Positions 16,644-25,129 are shown, numbered from the stretch's first letter. The stretch is 33,043 nt of DNA from Leptolyngbya sp. CCY15150 (GCF_016888135.1 NZ_JACSWB010000208.1:1-33043); one strand, 5' to 3'. Notes: generated by a model not told the origin, from the sequence alone. Made by a program: numbers and translations.

Positions 16644-17293
16644 ACAGTAGCTTCTAGTTCCCAATTACCTATGTAAGCAGTATCCTGAAAAAGTCTAATA
16701 GAAATTTCACCTTTGCCCATTTGCCTTGGAGTCAATGGGAAACCCAACCATTCAGACTTGCCTTGAGCAGGTACAATAGCAGTCCTAATAGATGTATCTT
16801 TAATTGTAAAAATTTGTTCATCAACTTCTAGCAAAACATTAATCAGTAAAGGTTCTTCCCAGTCGGAAGTTGATGTATCCCTATCAAGACAAAGCTTTAA
16901 ATCAAGAGTTTCTGATAAATCAACTTTAGAAGGGAATTTTAAGTTCACTCTTAAGTTCACAATACTGCCTTCTTCAAATTTCTCCTCACTATGTAAGTCT
17001 AATTGCAAGTTAGACTCCAAAGATCTTAGATCTAGCTTAGTTTTATTTTCCTCTAAATGTCTATAAACTCCGGATCTAGCCAATAGAGAATCTAAAGTTT
17101 TCGTCGGCTGCGCACCTTGCTTCAAAAAGCTTACAATCCCCGCAGCATCTAACCTGATTTCCTTAGTCCTTGGATTATAAAACCCAAGCTCCTGAATAGT
17201 TCGCCCTTGATTCCTGGCTCTACTATCAGCAGCTACTATTCGATAGCTAGGCTCTTTTTTCTTACCAAAGCGCTTCAGCCTTAGTTTAAGCAT
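16568..17293 (-). CDS. Ribosomal protein bS16 domain fused to a novel beta-rich C-terminal domain
   Basis: The 241-residue protein begins with an almost complete bS16 domain (1-78): [20 protein letters not shown], then [19 protein letters not shown] and [17 protein letters not shown], all bS16 hallmarks. From about residue 84 to 235 it carries an unrelated domain with repeated beta-strand patterns (for example [39 protein letters not shown]), suggesting a beta-sandwich. Normal cyanobacterial bS16 is about 80-90 residues and encoded with translation genes, so this is a second, specialised copy. The ATG at 17293 fits bS16 exactly; the frame is open to 17350. No ribosome binding site is obvious. 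It is first in an operon with the CHAT protease and the Pepco-like protein. A ribosome-sensing, decoy or (because E. coli S16 was reported to nick DNA) nuclease role is inference. Confidence 0.85.
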   Translation of the reverse strand: MLKLRLKRFGKKKEPSYRIVAADSRARNQGRTIQELGFYNPRTKEIRLDAAGIVSFLKQGAQPTKTLDSLLARSGVYRHLEENKTKLDLRSLESNLQLDLHSEEKFEEGSIVNLRVNLKFPSKVDLSETLDLKLCLDRDTSTSDWEEPLLINVLLEVDEQIFTIKDTSIRTAIVPAQGKSEWLGFPLTPRQMGKGEISIRLFQDTAYIGNWELEATVWQETGEEKRNKPSLSRVNLKSVQT

Positions 17294-17324
17294 GGCATAA
17301 AAGTATGTTTTTTCTCTGAACAAA

Positions 17325-17374
17325 GTAGCATGATATCCAAGCCATATCAATATTGCTTAAGTAGTCTATGCTAC
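17325..17374 (-). promoter_or_regulatory. Inverted repeat upstream of the bS16-fusion operon
   Basis: GTAGCAT at 17325-17331 and ATGCTAC at 17368-17374 are perfect 7-base arms, with an inner GATAT/ATATC hairpin at 17332-17348. The structure lies 31 bases before the bS16-fusion start, in an AT-rich leader. It could be an operator or an mRNA structure controlling the operon. A TATAAG-like box lies further upstream near 17390, but I cannot assign a promoter with confidence. Confidence 0.3.
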
Positions 17375-17772
17375 AAAGCTTCTTGCTTATACGAAATTTT
17401 ACAATAAGCGTAGTTTGATAAAAATTTGAACTTAGGGAGATGAAGGCTTCACTTACAACTGTGTTGAGGATTGGAGAGCTAACTATTGTTTATACTGAAT
17501 GCCTCCCCTTTGATCTGCATAACACCCCCACAGGGAGGGTTATGACGATCGCATCCTTGATAACACTCCAATTAGAGTAATTATACAGACCGGTGTCAGC
17601 CTAATCCGCTCATGTCAAGGTGTTATATCGTTAGCTTCAGACAATCTTCACGATCAGCCGAGGATCAACGATCGCCCTTGCAGCCCATCTAGGCATTCAA
17701 GACAAAAGCGATCGCCCTTGTGGTACAGGACAAAAGCGATCGCTCTCTGCCCAATGACTACCTCTGGACGAA
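17375..17772. other. Intergenic stretch with one hairpin and HIP1-containing direct repeats
   Basis: No gene is supported here. An imperfect 12-base hairpin lies at 17518-17544 (CATAACACCC against GGGTTATG). Downstream of cysK, GACAAAAGCGATCGC occurs twice with a 28-base period (17701 and 17729), and a third related GATCGCCCTTG lies near 17670. These HIP1-containing repeats mark the return from the AT-rich island to ordinary chromosome and may contribute to ending the cysK transcript. Confidence 0.5.
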
Positions 17773-18753
17773 TCAATCCGTGAGCGAAAGTCCCTTACTT
17801 TTCAGCCAGTCGGGGTTGTAGAGGCGAGATTGATAACGACTGCCGCTATCACAGAGTACGGTGACGATGGTATGTCCCGGGCCCATTTGCTTAGCTAGGG
17901 CAACAGCCGCCGCGACGTTGATGCCGACAGAACCGCCCATAAATAACCCATCGCGGTGTAGGAGTTGATACACCACCCGCAAACATTCTTGGTCATCAAT
18001 TTGGATGGCGTCGTCAATGGGAGCCCCCTCCATATTGGCGGTGATGCGGCTATTGCCAATGCCTTCGGTGATGGAGCTGCCGGTGGGGGCAATTTCCCCA
18101 GTTTTGATATAGCTGTAGAGACCGCTACCCATAGGATCAGCCACCACGGTTTGCACCGCTGGATTTTGATCTTTGAGGTACATAGCGACCCCTGCATAGG
18201 TGCCCCCCGTCCCCGTTGCTGCCACCCAGGCATCAATTTTGCCGTCGGTTTGCGCCCAGATTTCCGGCCCCGTGGTTTCATAGTGGGCGAGGCGGTTCGC
18301 CAGATTATCAAACTGGTTAGCCCAAATGGCATTGTCCAATTCCTCAGCCACGCGCCCTGAGAGCTTCACGTAGTTGTTGGGATCACGGTAGGGCACGGCT
18401 GGCACCGGACGCACTTCTGCCCCGAGGGTACGCAGCACGTCCATTTTTTCCTGGGACTGGGTGTCTGGGATAATAATCAGGCATTTGTAGCCCTTGGCGT
18501 TACAAATATGGGCTAGGCCAATGCCGGTGTTGCCTGCGGTTCCTTCAACAACAGTGCCGCCGGGTTTCAGGTGGCCGCGTGCTTCTGCATCGTTGATGAT
18601 GTAGAGCGCAGCTCGGTCTTTGACAGAGCCTCCTGGATTGAGAAATTCCGCTTTTCCAAGAATTTCACAGCCGGTTTCGTCACTGAAGCTGTTGAGCCGA
18701 ATGAGCGGTGTATGGCCCACGGTTGCTACAAATCCGTTCTTAATATCCATCAT
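17773..18753 (-). CDS. cysK: Cysteine synthase-like PLP enzyme (O-acetylserine sulfhydrylase family)
   Basis: This fold-type II PLP enzyme of 326 residues probably makes cysteine from O-acetylserine and sulfide in the cytoplasm. The PLP lysine is in NPGGSVKDRAA, the phosphate-binding glycine loop in TGTGGTYAG, and the cofactor-contacting C-terminal region in LCDSGSRYQS. The substrate loop reads EGTAGNTGIGLA, whereas typical CysK has TSGNTG; this form is common in one cyanobacterial, actinobacterial and fungal CysK-like branch, so the exact substrate is less certain. Two adjacent ATGs (18753, 18750) are possible; the second gives MDIKNGF. It is divergent from the next gene, about 96 bases apart. 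Confidence 0.85.
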   Translation of the reverse strand: MMDIKNGFVATVGHTPLIRLNSFSDETGCEILGKAEFLNPGGSVKDRAALYIINDAEARGHLKPGGTVVEGTAGNTGIGLAHICNAKGYKCLIIIPDTQSQEKMDVLRTLGAEVRPVPAVPYRDPNNYVKLSGRVAEELDNAIWANQFDNLANRLAHYETTGPEIWAQTDGKIDAWVAATGTGGTYAGVAMYLKDQNPAVQTVVADPMGSGLYSYIKTGEIAPTGSSITEGIGNSRITANMEGAPIDDAIQIDDQECLRVVYQLLHRDGLFMGGSVGINVAAAVALAKQMGPGHTIVTVLCDSGSRYQSRLYNPDWLKSKGLSLTD

Positions 18754-18849
18754 GCACGTTTGATCATCACGAACTGCGTTCTGTCTCCTCTATTCTCTAG
18801 GAAAACTGCCCGAACTGAACACCCGACCTCCAAGACTGGATCAGGTAGA

Positions 18850-20121
18850 ATGAAAGCGCTGCTGAACGGGTTTAACGGTCTGATGAAGTCACCACCGTCC
18901 TCCTCTAGCCAAATGTCTCCTGTTGTGATTTGGGCCAAGCGCATTGGCTGGAGCCTATGGCTCAGTTTACTGGTTCTTTTGCCGGTTGGAGCGCTGACGA
19001 TCGCCTTCAAGATGTTGATGACAATGCCTGAGAGCACGAGTTGCCCTCGCTATTTTGACGCCGAGCATTCCGATAGCCTCAGAATTTACTGTGCCCAGCA
19101 GCTTGCGGATGAGGGAACATCCGACAGTCTTCAGCAGGCGATCGCGCTAGTGGATCGCCTGCCCAGCAATAGCCCCAGCCGTGGCCAAGGCGATCGCCTC
19201 GTGCAAGATTGGTCTGCGGAATTACTAGAGCTAGCAGAGGAACAGTTTCAAACTGGGCACCTAGATGAAGCCGTGGAGTTGGCCGGCCAGGTGCCGCCTA
19301 ACACCGATGCCTATATCCAGGCCCGCGATCGCATGGATGCCTGGCAAGCGGTTTGGCAGGACGCCGAAGCGATCTATAGTCGAGCGGATGATGCTATGGC
19401 GTTGGGTAATTGGGATGTGGCCCTAAGTCGAGGCCGAGACCTGCTGACGCTAGATAATCGCTATTGGGCCATGGAGCGTTATCCTGAGCTGGCTCGGCGG
19501 GCCCAAGAAGGGCGGGAACAGGAGCAATGGCTAGCGGAGGCTGCCAAGCGCCGTCGCACTAACCTGACGACGTCCACGGAGGGACGGCGTACCCAGTGGG
19601 AGCAGGAGCGGGATCAGCGAGATTTGCAAGTTCTTCAAGAGGCTCAAGCTCTGGCTCAATCGAGCAACGTAGACGATCTGCGGGAAGCGATCGTCAATGC
19701 TCGGCGCATCATCTGGGGAACGCCCCACTATGACCAAGCTCAATCGTTGATTACCACCTGGCAGGCTCAGGTACAGGCGATCGAAGATGCTCCTAGGCTA
19801 GCGCAGGCGCGGCAGATAGCTAGCTCAGGGGAGGTCGAAGATTTAGAAAGCGCCATTCGCGAGGCTCGGCGTATTCCTAGCTATCGATCGCTCCATCCTG
19901 AGGCTCAGTCTGACATCCAGGTGTGGCAGCAGCAAATTCGAGAGATGACGGCTGAATCTATGACACCGGTTCAGGAGGCGATGGATGAACGTATGGCTCC
20001 ATGGTCTCCGCCGGAGGATCCGCGATCGCCCCTGAATCCTGACTGGAACCCCGACCAAGATGAGCGTTTCCCGGATGCCTATGGAGAGCCGCTTGGGGAC
20101 TTGGAAGAGGGTGGCGGCTAG
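18850..20121 (+). CDS. Conserved cyanobacterial membrane-anchored helical-repeat protein
   Basis: The 423-residue protein has a short cytoplasmic start, one membrane helix (about 34-58, LWLSLLVLLPVGALTIAF) and a CPRYFDAEHSDSLRIYCAQ motif just outside it. Long helical, TPR-like repeats follow (about 85-340; for example QQAIALVDRLP, LDEAVELAGQVPPNT, LREAIVNARRI and LESAIREARRIP recur). The C-terminus is Pro- and Asp-rich. I recall similar cyanobacterial proteins annotated as chromosome segregation ATPase without an ATPase motif; none is seen here. Function unknown. The frame runs back to 18571 through cysK, but the ATG at 18850 is the sensible start, preceded by CAGGTAG. Confidence 0.75.
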   Translation: MKALLNGFNGLMKSPPSSSSQMSPVVIWAKRIGWSLWLSLLVLLPVGALTIAFKMLMTMPESTSCPRYFDAEHSDSLRIYCAQQLADEGTSDSLQQAIALVDRLPSNSPSRGQGDRLVQDWSAELLELAEEQFQTGHLDEAVELAGQVPPNTDAYIQARDRMDAWQAVWQDAEAIYSRADDAMALGNWDVALSRGRDLLTLDNRYWAMERYPELARRAQEGREQEQWLAEAAKRRRTNLTTSTEGRRTQWEQERDQRDLQVLQEAQALAQSSNVDDLREAIVNARRIIWGTPHYDQAQSLITTWQAQVQAIEDAPRLAQARQIASSGEVEDLESAIREARRIPSYRSLHPEAQSDIQVWQQQIREMTAESMTPVQEAMDERMAPWSPPEDPRSPLNPDWNPDQDERFPDAYGEPLGDLEEGGG

Positions 20122-20143
20122 AGGGCCGATAAGAGGGCTGATC

Positions 20144-20239
20144 TACTCTAAGTCTTGTTCTAACGGCAGCCTCGTGGGAGGTGCGTTACGGCTTCGCCTA
20201 ACAGCACCCTACTCCAACTCTTGTTCTAGAACGGCAGCG
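20144..20239. repeat. Palindromic repeat flanked by about 27-base direct repeats
   Basis: The core at 20179-20210 is an imperfect hairpin (GGTGCGTTA, CGGCTTCGCC, TAACAGCACC), a pattern I know as a common dispersed cyanobacterial repeat. It is flanked by near-identical sequences at 20144-20170 and 20210-20239 (TACTCxAAxTCTTGTTCTA with ACGGCAGC), differing at two bases and a two-base gap. The right copy contains the stop and last codons of the MFS gene. This looks like insertion of a mobile palindromic repeat with a flank duplication. The hairpin can serve as a terminator between the convergent genes. Confidence 0.6.
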
Positions 20240-21630
20240 ATCGCTTTTTTCGACGTGGTTTGAAACTCTTGAACATTGACTCGGGCAAGTAAGCCCATGG
20301 CCACGAGCATCCCCATAGCTTCCAGAGCAAAGACTAAGGCAAAGGCCGGATAGGTTTGGGTAAAGACACTGCGACCAATATCCAGCAAGGCTCCGCCCAG
20401 CAGTGTAGCGCTAGCCTGGGCCATGGCTTGGGCCAGCCCCCACGCCCCCACAAAGGTACCGGCTGTTTCCGCTGCTGTTAGGTCAAGCATCAGGCTGACG
20501 GCGCTATTCGTCAGAATGCCTGAGGATAGACCAAACAGCAGTACCGCTAGCTTCAGGAGTCCTTGGGTTTGGGTGATGCCCGACAGCAGGACTAAGCCAA
20601 AACACATGGCAGTCAACAAGCAACCTAGCTGGGCTGAACGTTTCTTACCAAGCTTCGGCACAATCCAAAAGCCCGATAGAGCCATGCCCGCCAAGATGCC
20701 ATAGCCCCAATATTTGTTGAGCCCAGCACTTTCGCCGATGGTCATTTGAAACACCTCGCGGGCATAGGGTTCTAAAACCGGCTGCTGGAGGAATAGGCTA
20801 ATGGTCATCATCAGCAAAAAGCCGAAGAAAATACCGGTTTGGCGAGAGGCGGTCAAAATCCGCAGCGATCGCCCTAGGGTAATCTGCTCTTCTCGATCTG
20901 CTACGGTGGAGCGCAGAGCATAGCGAGAATATTTCTTTTCGACGCCAGCGGTGGCGATCACCGTCAGCCCGATCACCGCTAGGGGAAACAGGATGAAGAG
21001 GCGGTTGATGCCGGCCTGCAGCGTATCGGGCGTCATGCCAGACAGCATCACCTCGCCGACGATCGCCCCGACGACAATCCCCACCATCAGCATCGCCCAG
21101 ACGATGCCCACTAGCTTGGAGCGGTTATCTTCATCGGAAATGTCAACTAACAGGGCGGTAAAAGGCGTTGAACTAGCGCTAATACAAAGTCCGTAGCATC
21201 CAAACATCAGCGCCAGCAGCCCCACCCAACCATAGGTTGGCGCTGCCCAACCCGCCGTTTCAACACTCGCGCCCAGTTGCCAAACCACCTGCACAGCAAG
21301 GAAGAGGCAAATGGCTTGCAGCGTCATGCCAATCCACACATAGCCGGTGCGATGATGGCCGCGAATGGGCCGCGAGTCAGACATTTGGCCAAACCAGATC
21401 CGAGCCGGGGCCACGAACTGATACATGGCGATCGCCCCTGCTGCCAGCACGCCTGGAATGCGCAGCTCGGAAATCATCACCTGGTTTAACACCCCTAGGG
21501 TGAGCAAGGACAGTAGCCCTAGCCCCATTTGGAAGAGGCCAAGACGAAACATAGTAAACAGCGTAATTTTTGGACGACTTGGAGCCATCACATCTCCAAG
21601 CGGTGGATTCGACAAATGTTCAGTTGCCAT
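20209..21630 (-). CDS. BCD/PucC-family MFS transporter
   Basis: The 473-residue protein has about twelve membrane helices. It shows PucC/LhaA-type features: FRLGLFQMGLGLLSLLTLGVLNQVMI at the first helix, PARIWFGQMSDSRPI after helix 2 and HHRTGYVWIG. The BCD (bacteriochlorophyll delivery) family acts in assembly of photosynthetic pigment-protein complexes; cyanobacterial members are probably involved in chlorophyll or photosystem assembly, but the cargo is not established. The start is an ATG at 21630. The stop (TAG at 20211-20209) coincides with the edge of an inserted palindromic repeat, and the last nine codons are duplicated beyond it. Confidence 0.85.
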   Translation of the reverse strand: MATEHLSNPPLGDVMAPSRPKITLFTMFRLGLFQMGLGLLSLLTLGVLNQVMISELRIPGVLAAGAIAMYQFVAPARIWFGQMSDSRPIRGHHRTGYVWIGMTLQAICLFLAVQVVWQLGASVETAGWAAPTYGWVGLLALMFGCYGLCISASSTPFTALLVDISDEDNRSKLVGIVWAMLMVGIVVGAIVGEVMLSGMTPDTLQAGINRLFILFPLAVIGLTVIATAGVEKKYSRYALRSTVADREEQITLGRSLRILTASRQTGIFFGFLLMMTISLFLQQPVLEPYAREVFQMTIGESAGLNKYWGYGILAGMALSGFWIVPKLGKKRSAQLGCLLTAMCFGLVLLSGITQTQGLLKLAVLLFGLSSGILTNSAVSLMLDLTAAETAGTFVGAWGLAQAMAQASATLLGGALLDIGRSVFTQTYPAFALVFALEAMGMLVAMGLLARVNVQEFQTTSKKAIAAVLEQELE

Positions 21631-21853
21631 GGGACAGGTGTAGACGTGAAACTGTGGGTGTGAAACTAGTATGGACGGCTAAACCATTGATGGAGATAGA
21701 TGGTTATCTACCACAATAGCGGGCCTGGTGTATGAGGCGATCGCAAGATTCACCACAGGATTCACCGCATTACCCCATCGCCTATCACCTAGCCCCTCAG
21801 GAATCATGATGCCGTCCTCATCGCTGTCAGGGTTGGGGTCACAAATCGGAAGG

Positions 21854-22771
21854 TTAGGGTAGTTCCACGGAAGTGGGTTTAGCAATGTGGGGCAGCCCCC
21901 AGCCCAGCTTCTCCCGCAGCACCTGGAAGAACTCCGGAGGGCGCAGCCGGATGAACTTGGCACTATAGGGCGATCGCATCACCTGCACCCGGTCTTCGGG
22001 GAGCACATAACAGCCAGCATTGCCATCCACCACCATCACCAAGCGATCGGGGTTGGCAGGGTGGATGACCACCAGCTCATGGTCAGAAAACACCAGGGCT
22101 CGGGATGCTAGGGAATGGGGGCAGATGGGGATTAATTGCAGCACCGGCACCCCCGGCGCAATTACAGGGCCGCCGGCCGAAAGCGCATAGGCGGTGGAGC
22201 CCGTGGGGGTCGATACAATCACACCATCGGCAGCAATATCAACGGGGGCGTGGCGGCCAATGGCAATTTCAAAATGGCACATGCTGGTCAGGGGTTCTCG
22301 GTGCAGCACCATTTCGTTTAAACACAGCGCCTCCCAGGCCAACTGGTCGTTGTGAAACATTTGCACGACCAGCATGACGCGATGCTCAATGGTGTAGTCA
22401 CCGCTGAGGACGCAGTCGATCGCCTGGGGTAGTTGGTTGAGATAGGCTTCGGTCAAAAAGCCCATATGCCCGGTGTTGATGGTGAGCAGAGGCACGCCCG
22501 TAGGCGCAACCTGGCGAGCCGCAGCCAGCACCGTGCCATCGCCCCCCAGCACCATGGCAAAGTCCATATCTGCATCGAAATGGGGCGGAACCAAATCCTC
22601 GATGGGAGTTCGCTGAACAGGATCATCGGGGCTGGAGTAGCCAAGGATGCCTCCTGCGCCCGACAGCCGATGCACGTCATATCCTAACTGGCGGAGCTTT
22701 TCGTCTAGCTCCGTGGCAACTCGACAGGCGACCGGCTTCGTATCGTTATATATAATGCCTACTTTGGGCAC
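21854..22771 (-). CDS. nadK: NAD kinase
   Basis: This is a full-length, 305-residue NAD kinase that phosphorylates NAD to NADP using ATP. The diagnostic GGDGT is in [14 protein letters not shown] (about 75-80), followed by NTGHMGFL, the NE/D motif in LNEMVLHR, and [16 protein letters not shown]. The length equals the Slr0400-type cyanobacterial form. The frame opens at a TTG (22777), but the GTG at 22771 gives [10 protein letters not shown], the usual start in this family, so I prefer it. The region after the stop holds no gene before the MFS start at 21630. Confidence 0.93.
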   Translation of the reverse strand: MPKVGIIYNDTKPVACRVATELDEKLRQLGYDVHRLSGAGGILGYSSPDDPVQRTPIEDLVPPHFDADMDFAMVLGGDGTVLAAARQVAPTGVPLLTINTGHMGFLTEAYLNQLPQAIDCVLSGDYTIEHRVMLVVQMFHNDQLAWEALCLNEMVLHREPLTSMCHFEIAIGRHAPVDIAADGVIVSTPTGSTAYALSAGGPVIAPGVPVLQLIPICPHSLASRALVFSDHELVVIHPANPDRLVMVVDGNAGCYVLPEDRVQVMRSPYSAKFIRLRPPEFFQVLREKLGWGLPHIAKPTSVELP

Positions 22772-22777
22772 GCGCAA

Positions 22778-23287
22778 CGTCCAAATTTATAATCAAATGG
22801 TTATGAATGGGCTGTCTAGCATCGGGTTTTAGCCGAAGACAGGCAAGGCGCAAGGCTGGAACCAACGCATTCAGTCTAGATCGGGGCATCCCATGGGGAT
22901 CAAACCCAATCTGTGAAGCCGTCGCATCCTGCGGGTGTCGGTCTAGATTTAGCGGCACCCATTTGCGCTTCTATCTAGATTAGTGTGATTTGCACTGCTT
23001 TGAACAGCCATCCCCCAAGTCTGCCGAACCGCTGGGTTGGGGGGGCGATCGCCATTAGGCTTTCCAATCTCAATCATCAGAAACTCCGATGCTGTGGTGG
23101 GGAGATCTCGGAGATAAACGCCTCAAAGCTATGTATGTCGAGATGTTGAGCGATCGCTGCTCGTTTTGAAAATGACAGCCCGAAACCTAGAGTCGGCGCA
23201 AATCATCCATATTCGCTCCCCGGCTTGTTGTCGAAGCCTTCATATTTTGTTACAAAGAGAGCAGATGGCTTGTAGGCAGGATACTGC
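22778..23287. other. Intergenic region between nadK and the LmeA-ExbBD cluster
   Basis: About 510 bases separate two divergent genes. I see no convincing coding ORF or RNA gene. TCTAGAT-like motifs occur three times (22875, 22942, 22974), and one HIP1 site lies near 23150. Promoters for nadK and the DUF2993 gene must be here, but no clear boxes were found. Confidence 0.5.
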
Positions 23288-24082
23288 ATGTTTGGTGGAT
23301 TGACTGGATTTGCAAATGGCTCCAAGACCGACGTTGGAGAACAGATGTTGAATGCGGCGGCGAGTCAGTCGATCCGTCACTTGTTTTCCAAAAGTGATGC
23401 GGTCGATGTCGCTGTTCGTTGCTACCCATCCAGTAAGCTACTGCAGGGCAGCATTGACAGCTTCAAGATGACGGGACGCGGTCTGGTGATTCGCCGTCAG
23501 TTTGCGGTAGAGGAAATGTCCTTTGAAACCGATGCCGTAGCTCTAGATGTTGGTGGTATTTTCGCCGGACAGATTCGTCTGCGCCAGCCCACCCAGGCGG
23601 TGGCCCAAGTGGTGCTGTCGGAAAAGGCGATTAACGATGCCTTCACGGCCGATTTAGTTGAAAAGCGCCTCAAGAACGTCGATCTAGAGGTGCTCACCCA
23701 GCTCTCGGGGGGAGAACCGGTATCGTTTCGCGACGTGGTGGTAACGCTACTGCCAGGCAATCGGGTAGCGATCGCTGCCAAGACTGATTTGCCCAACCGT
23801 CAAGATGTGCCCATTTCCATGAAGGCCACCTTGATGATCGAAAAGCGGCGACGGCTGCGGTTTGGCGAGGCAGAATTTTGGGATGAGGCCGTGCCCGCTG
23901 AGGTGCGATCGCTCTCGGAAACCTTGACCATGGCCTTTGCCGAAGTTCTCAATGAAATGGTAGATCTAGATCGGTTTGACCTTGATGGCGTCAAGCTACG
24001 CCTCAACCGATTAGAGGTTGAGGGGAAAAATCTAGTCCTGAGCGGGTATGCTCAGATTGACCATTTCCCAGGTATTCGTTAG
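23288..24082 (+). CDS. LmeA-family (DUF2993) phospholipid-binding-like protein
   Basis: The 264-residue protein matches the DUF2993/LmeA pattern, a lipid-binding beta-barrel-like fold first characterised in mycobacterial lipomannan elongation. Recognisable segments are VDVAVRCYPSSKLLQGSIDSF, GRGLVIRR, LDVGGIFAGQIRLRQPTQA and SEKAINDAFTADLV. Several paralogues are usual in cyanobacteria. No signal peptide or membrane helix is seen, so it is probably cytoplasmic or peripheral. Its stop overlaps the GTG start of the next frame, and it is likely in one operon with exbB and exbD. Whether it has a role with that proton-channel pair is unknown. Confidence 0.82.
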   Translation: MFGGLTGFANGSKTDVGEQMLNAAASQSIRHLFSKSDAVDVAVRCYPSSKLLQGSIDSFKMTGRGLVIRRQFAVEEMSFETDAVALDVGGIFAGQIRLRQPTQAVAQVVLSEKAINDAFTADLVEKRLKNVDLEVLTQLSGGEPVSFRDVVVTLLPGNRVAIAAKTDLPNRQDVPISMKATLMIEKRRRLRFGEAEFWDEAVPAEVRSLSETLTMAFAEVLNEMVDLDRFDLDGVKLRLNRLEVEGKNLVLSGYAQIDHFPGIR

Positions 24083-24096
24083 TGCCTGATTCGGCG

Positions 24097-24744
24097 ATGC
24101 CAGTTCAAAACTTCTTGTCGCTCGGGGGAGTCGTGATGATTCCCCTGATTGCGCTGTCGATATTAGCCTTGATGCTGATTTTGGAACGGCTAATCTTCTG
24201 GGGGCGAATCACGGGCCGGCAAACTCGTATTGCTCAGGAAGCGATCGCCCTCTATGCCCGCAACCCAGCCCAGGCGTTTCAACTGCTCAAGCGCAACCAG
24301 AAGCTTCCAATCGCCCGAGTGTTTCTATCGGCCCTGCAGCTAGAGCAAGCCAACCCCGATGACTTTCGCCTGGCTTTGGAAACCGCTGCCCAGGCAGAGT
24401 TGCCTACCCTGAAGCGCTTCAATACCATTTTTGAAACGGTGATCAGCGTTGCACCCCTCTTGGGCCTGCTGGGCACTATTTTGGGCTTAATGGAGGCCTT
24501 TGCCGCCCTACGGGTGGGCGACATTGGCGGCACCGAAACCCTCGACGTCACGGCGGGCATCAGCCGCGCCCTGATTTCCACCGCCTCGGGTCTGGTGGTC
24601 GCCATCAGCACCCTCTTCTTTGCCAACCTGTTTCGCGGACTGTACCTACGGCAGCGAGCCCTGATCTTGGAATATGGTGGACATCTAGAGCTGCTCCACC
24701 GTCGCTACCATCGCGCTGGAGGGGCACCCTATGCAGCTCCCTGA
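24097..24744 (+). CDS. exbB: MotA/TolQ/ExbB-family proton channel
   Basis: The 215-residue protein is an ExbB/TolQ-type subunit that uses the proton-motive force with ExbD to energise an outer-membrane process. It has the expected three membrane helices: about 10-32 (GVVMIPLIALSILALMLILE), about 115-140 and about 155-180. The family signature AAQAELPTLKRFNTIFETVISVAPLLGLLGTILG lies in the middle, with helices 2 and 3 after it (ISTASGLVVAISTLF). The frame opens at a GTG (24082) overlapping the previous stop; the ATG at 24097 is also possible and preferred. It overlaps exbD by 14 bases. No tonB is in the window. Confidence 0.9.
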   Translation: MPVQNFLSLGGVVMIPLIALSILALMLILERLIFWGRITGRQTRIAQEAIALYARNPAQAFQLLKRNQKLPIARVFLSALQLEQANPDDFRLALETAAQAELPTLKRFNTIFETVISVAPLLGLLGTILGLMEAFAALRVGDIGGTETLDVTAGISRALISTASGLVVAISTLFFANLFRGLYLRQRALILEYGGHLELLHRRYHRAGGAPYAAP

Positions 24745-25129
24745 GGAAACCGATGCACCACCTCAGATCAACATCGTGCCGATGATTGATGCCATTTTCG
24801 CGGTGCTGGCTTTTTTCATCATGTCCACCCTGTTTCTCACCCGCTCCCAGGGGCTGCCGGTGACCTTGCCCGATGCGGCCACCAGTGAAACCCAGGTTCA
24901 GGAGCAATGGGTGGTGACTCTGGATGCTCAAGGACGTGTGTTTCTCAATCAAGTGCCTGTAGCAGTGGATCAGCTCGCGGCCCAGGTGCGATCGCAACTC
25001 ACCGATACAAACCCTTTGGTGATCATCCAAGCGGATGCCGCCACTCCCCACGGGTTAGTGGTGCAAGTGATGGACGAATTGCGTACCTTGGAGGGTGTAC
25101 GGCTAGCGATCGCCACCCAACGCTCCTAG
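24731..25129 (+). CDS. exbD: ExbD/TolR-family proton channel partner
   Basis: The 132-residue protein has one N-terminal membrane helix (about 15-37) carrying the essential Asp (INIVPMIDAIFAVLAFFIM) and a periplasmic domain. The periplasmic part shows the ExbD pattern VTLDAQGRVFLNQ and a late V-x-I-x-A-D motif (VIIQADAATPHGLVVQVMD). It forms the ion-conducting complex with ExbB. The start overlaps exbB by 14 bases, so expression is coupled. Its stop shares the palindrome CTAG with the stop of the converging hydrolase gene. Confidence 0.9.
   Translation: MQLPEETDAPPQINIVPMIDAIFAVLAFFIMSTLFLTRSQGLPVTLPDAATSETQVQEQWVVTLDAQGRVFLNQVPVAVDQLAAQVRSQLTDTNPLVIIQADAATPHGLVVQVMDELRTLEGVRLAIATQRS

Noticed and set aside
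17221-17293. bS16 domain as the ordinary housekeeping rpsP
   Set aside because: It is fused to a large extra domain, lies in an AT-rich operon with a protease and is not next to translation genes. A separate rpsP is expected elsewhere, though I cannot confirm it.
17700-17745. CRISPR-like repeats downstream of cysK
   Set aside because: There are only two exact copies, they are HIP1-based, and no unit-length spacer series or cas genes occur.
18571-18849. N-terminal extension of the membrane-anchored repeat protein
   Set aside because: It runs antisense through cysK and shows no family-like sequence; the ATG at 18850 gives a normal membrane-anchored start.
22860-22980. tRNA-like sequence near GGTTTGATCC on the minus strand
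   Set aside because: No acceptor stem, anticodon arm or complete cloverleaf could be built.
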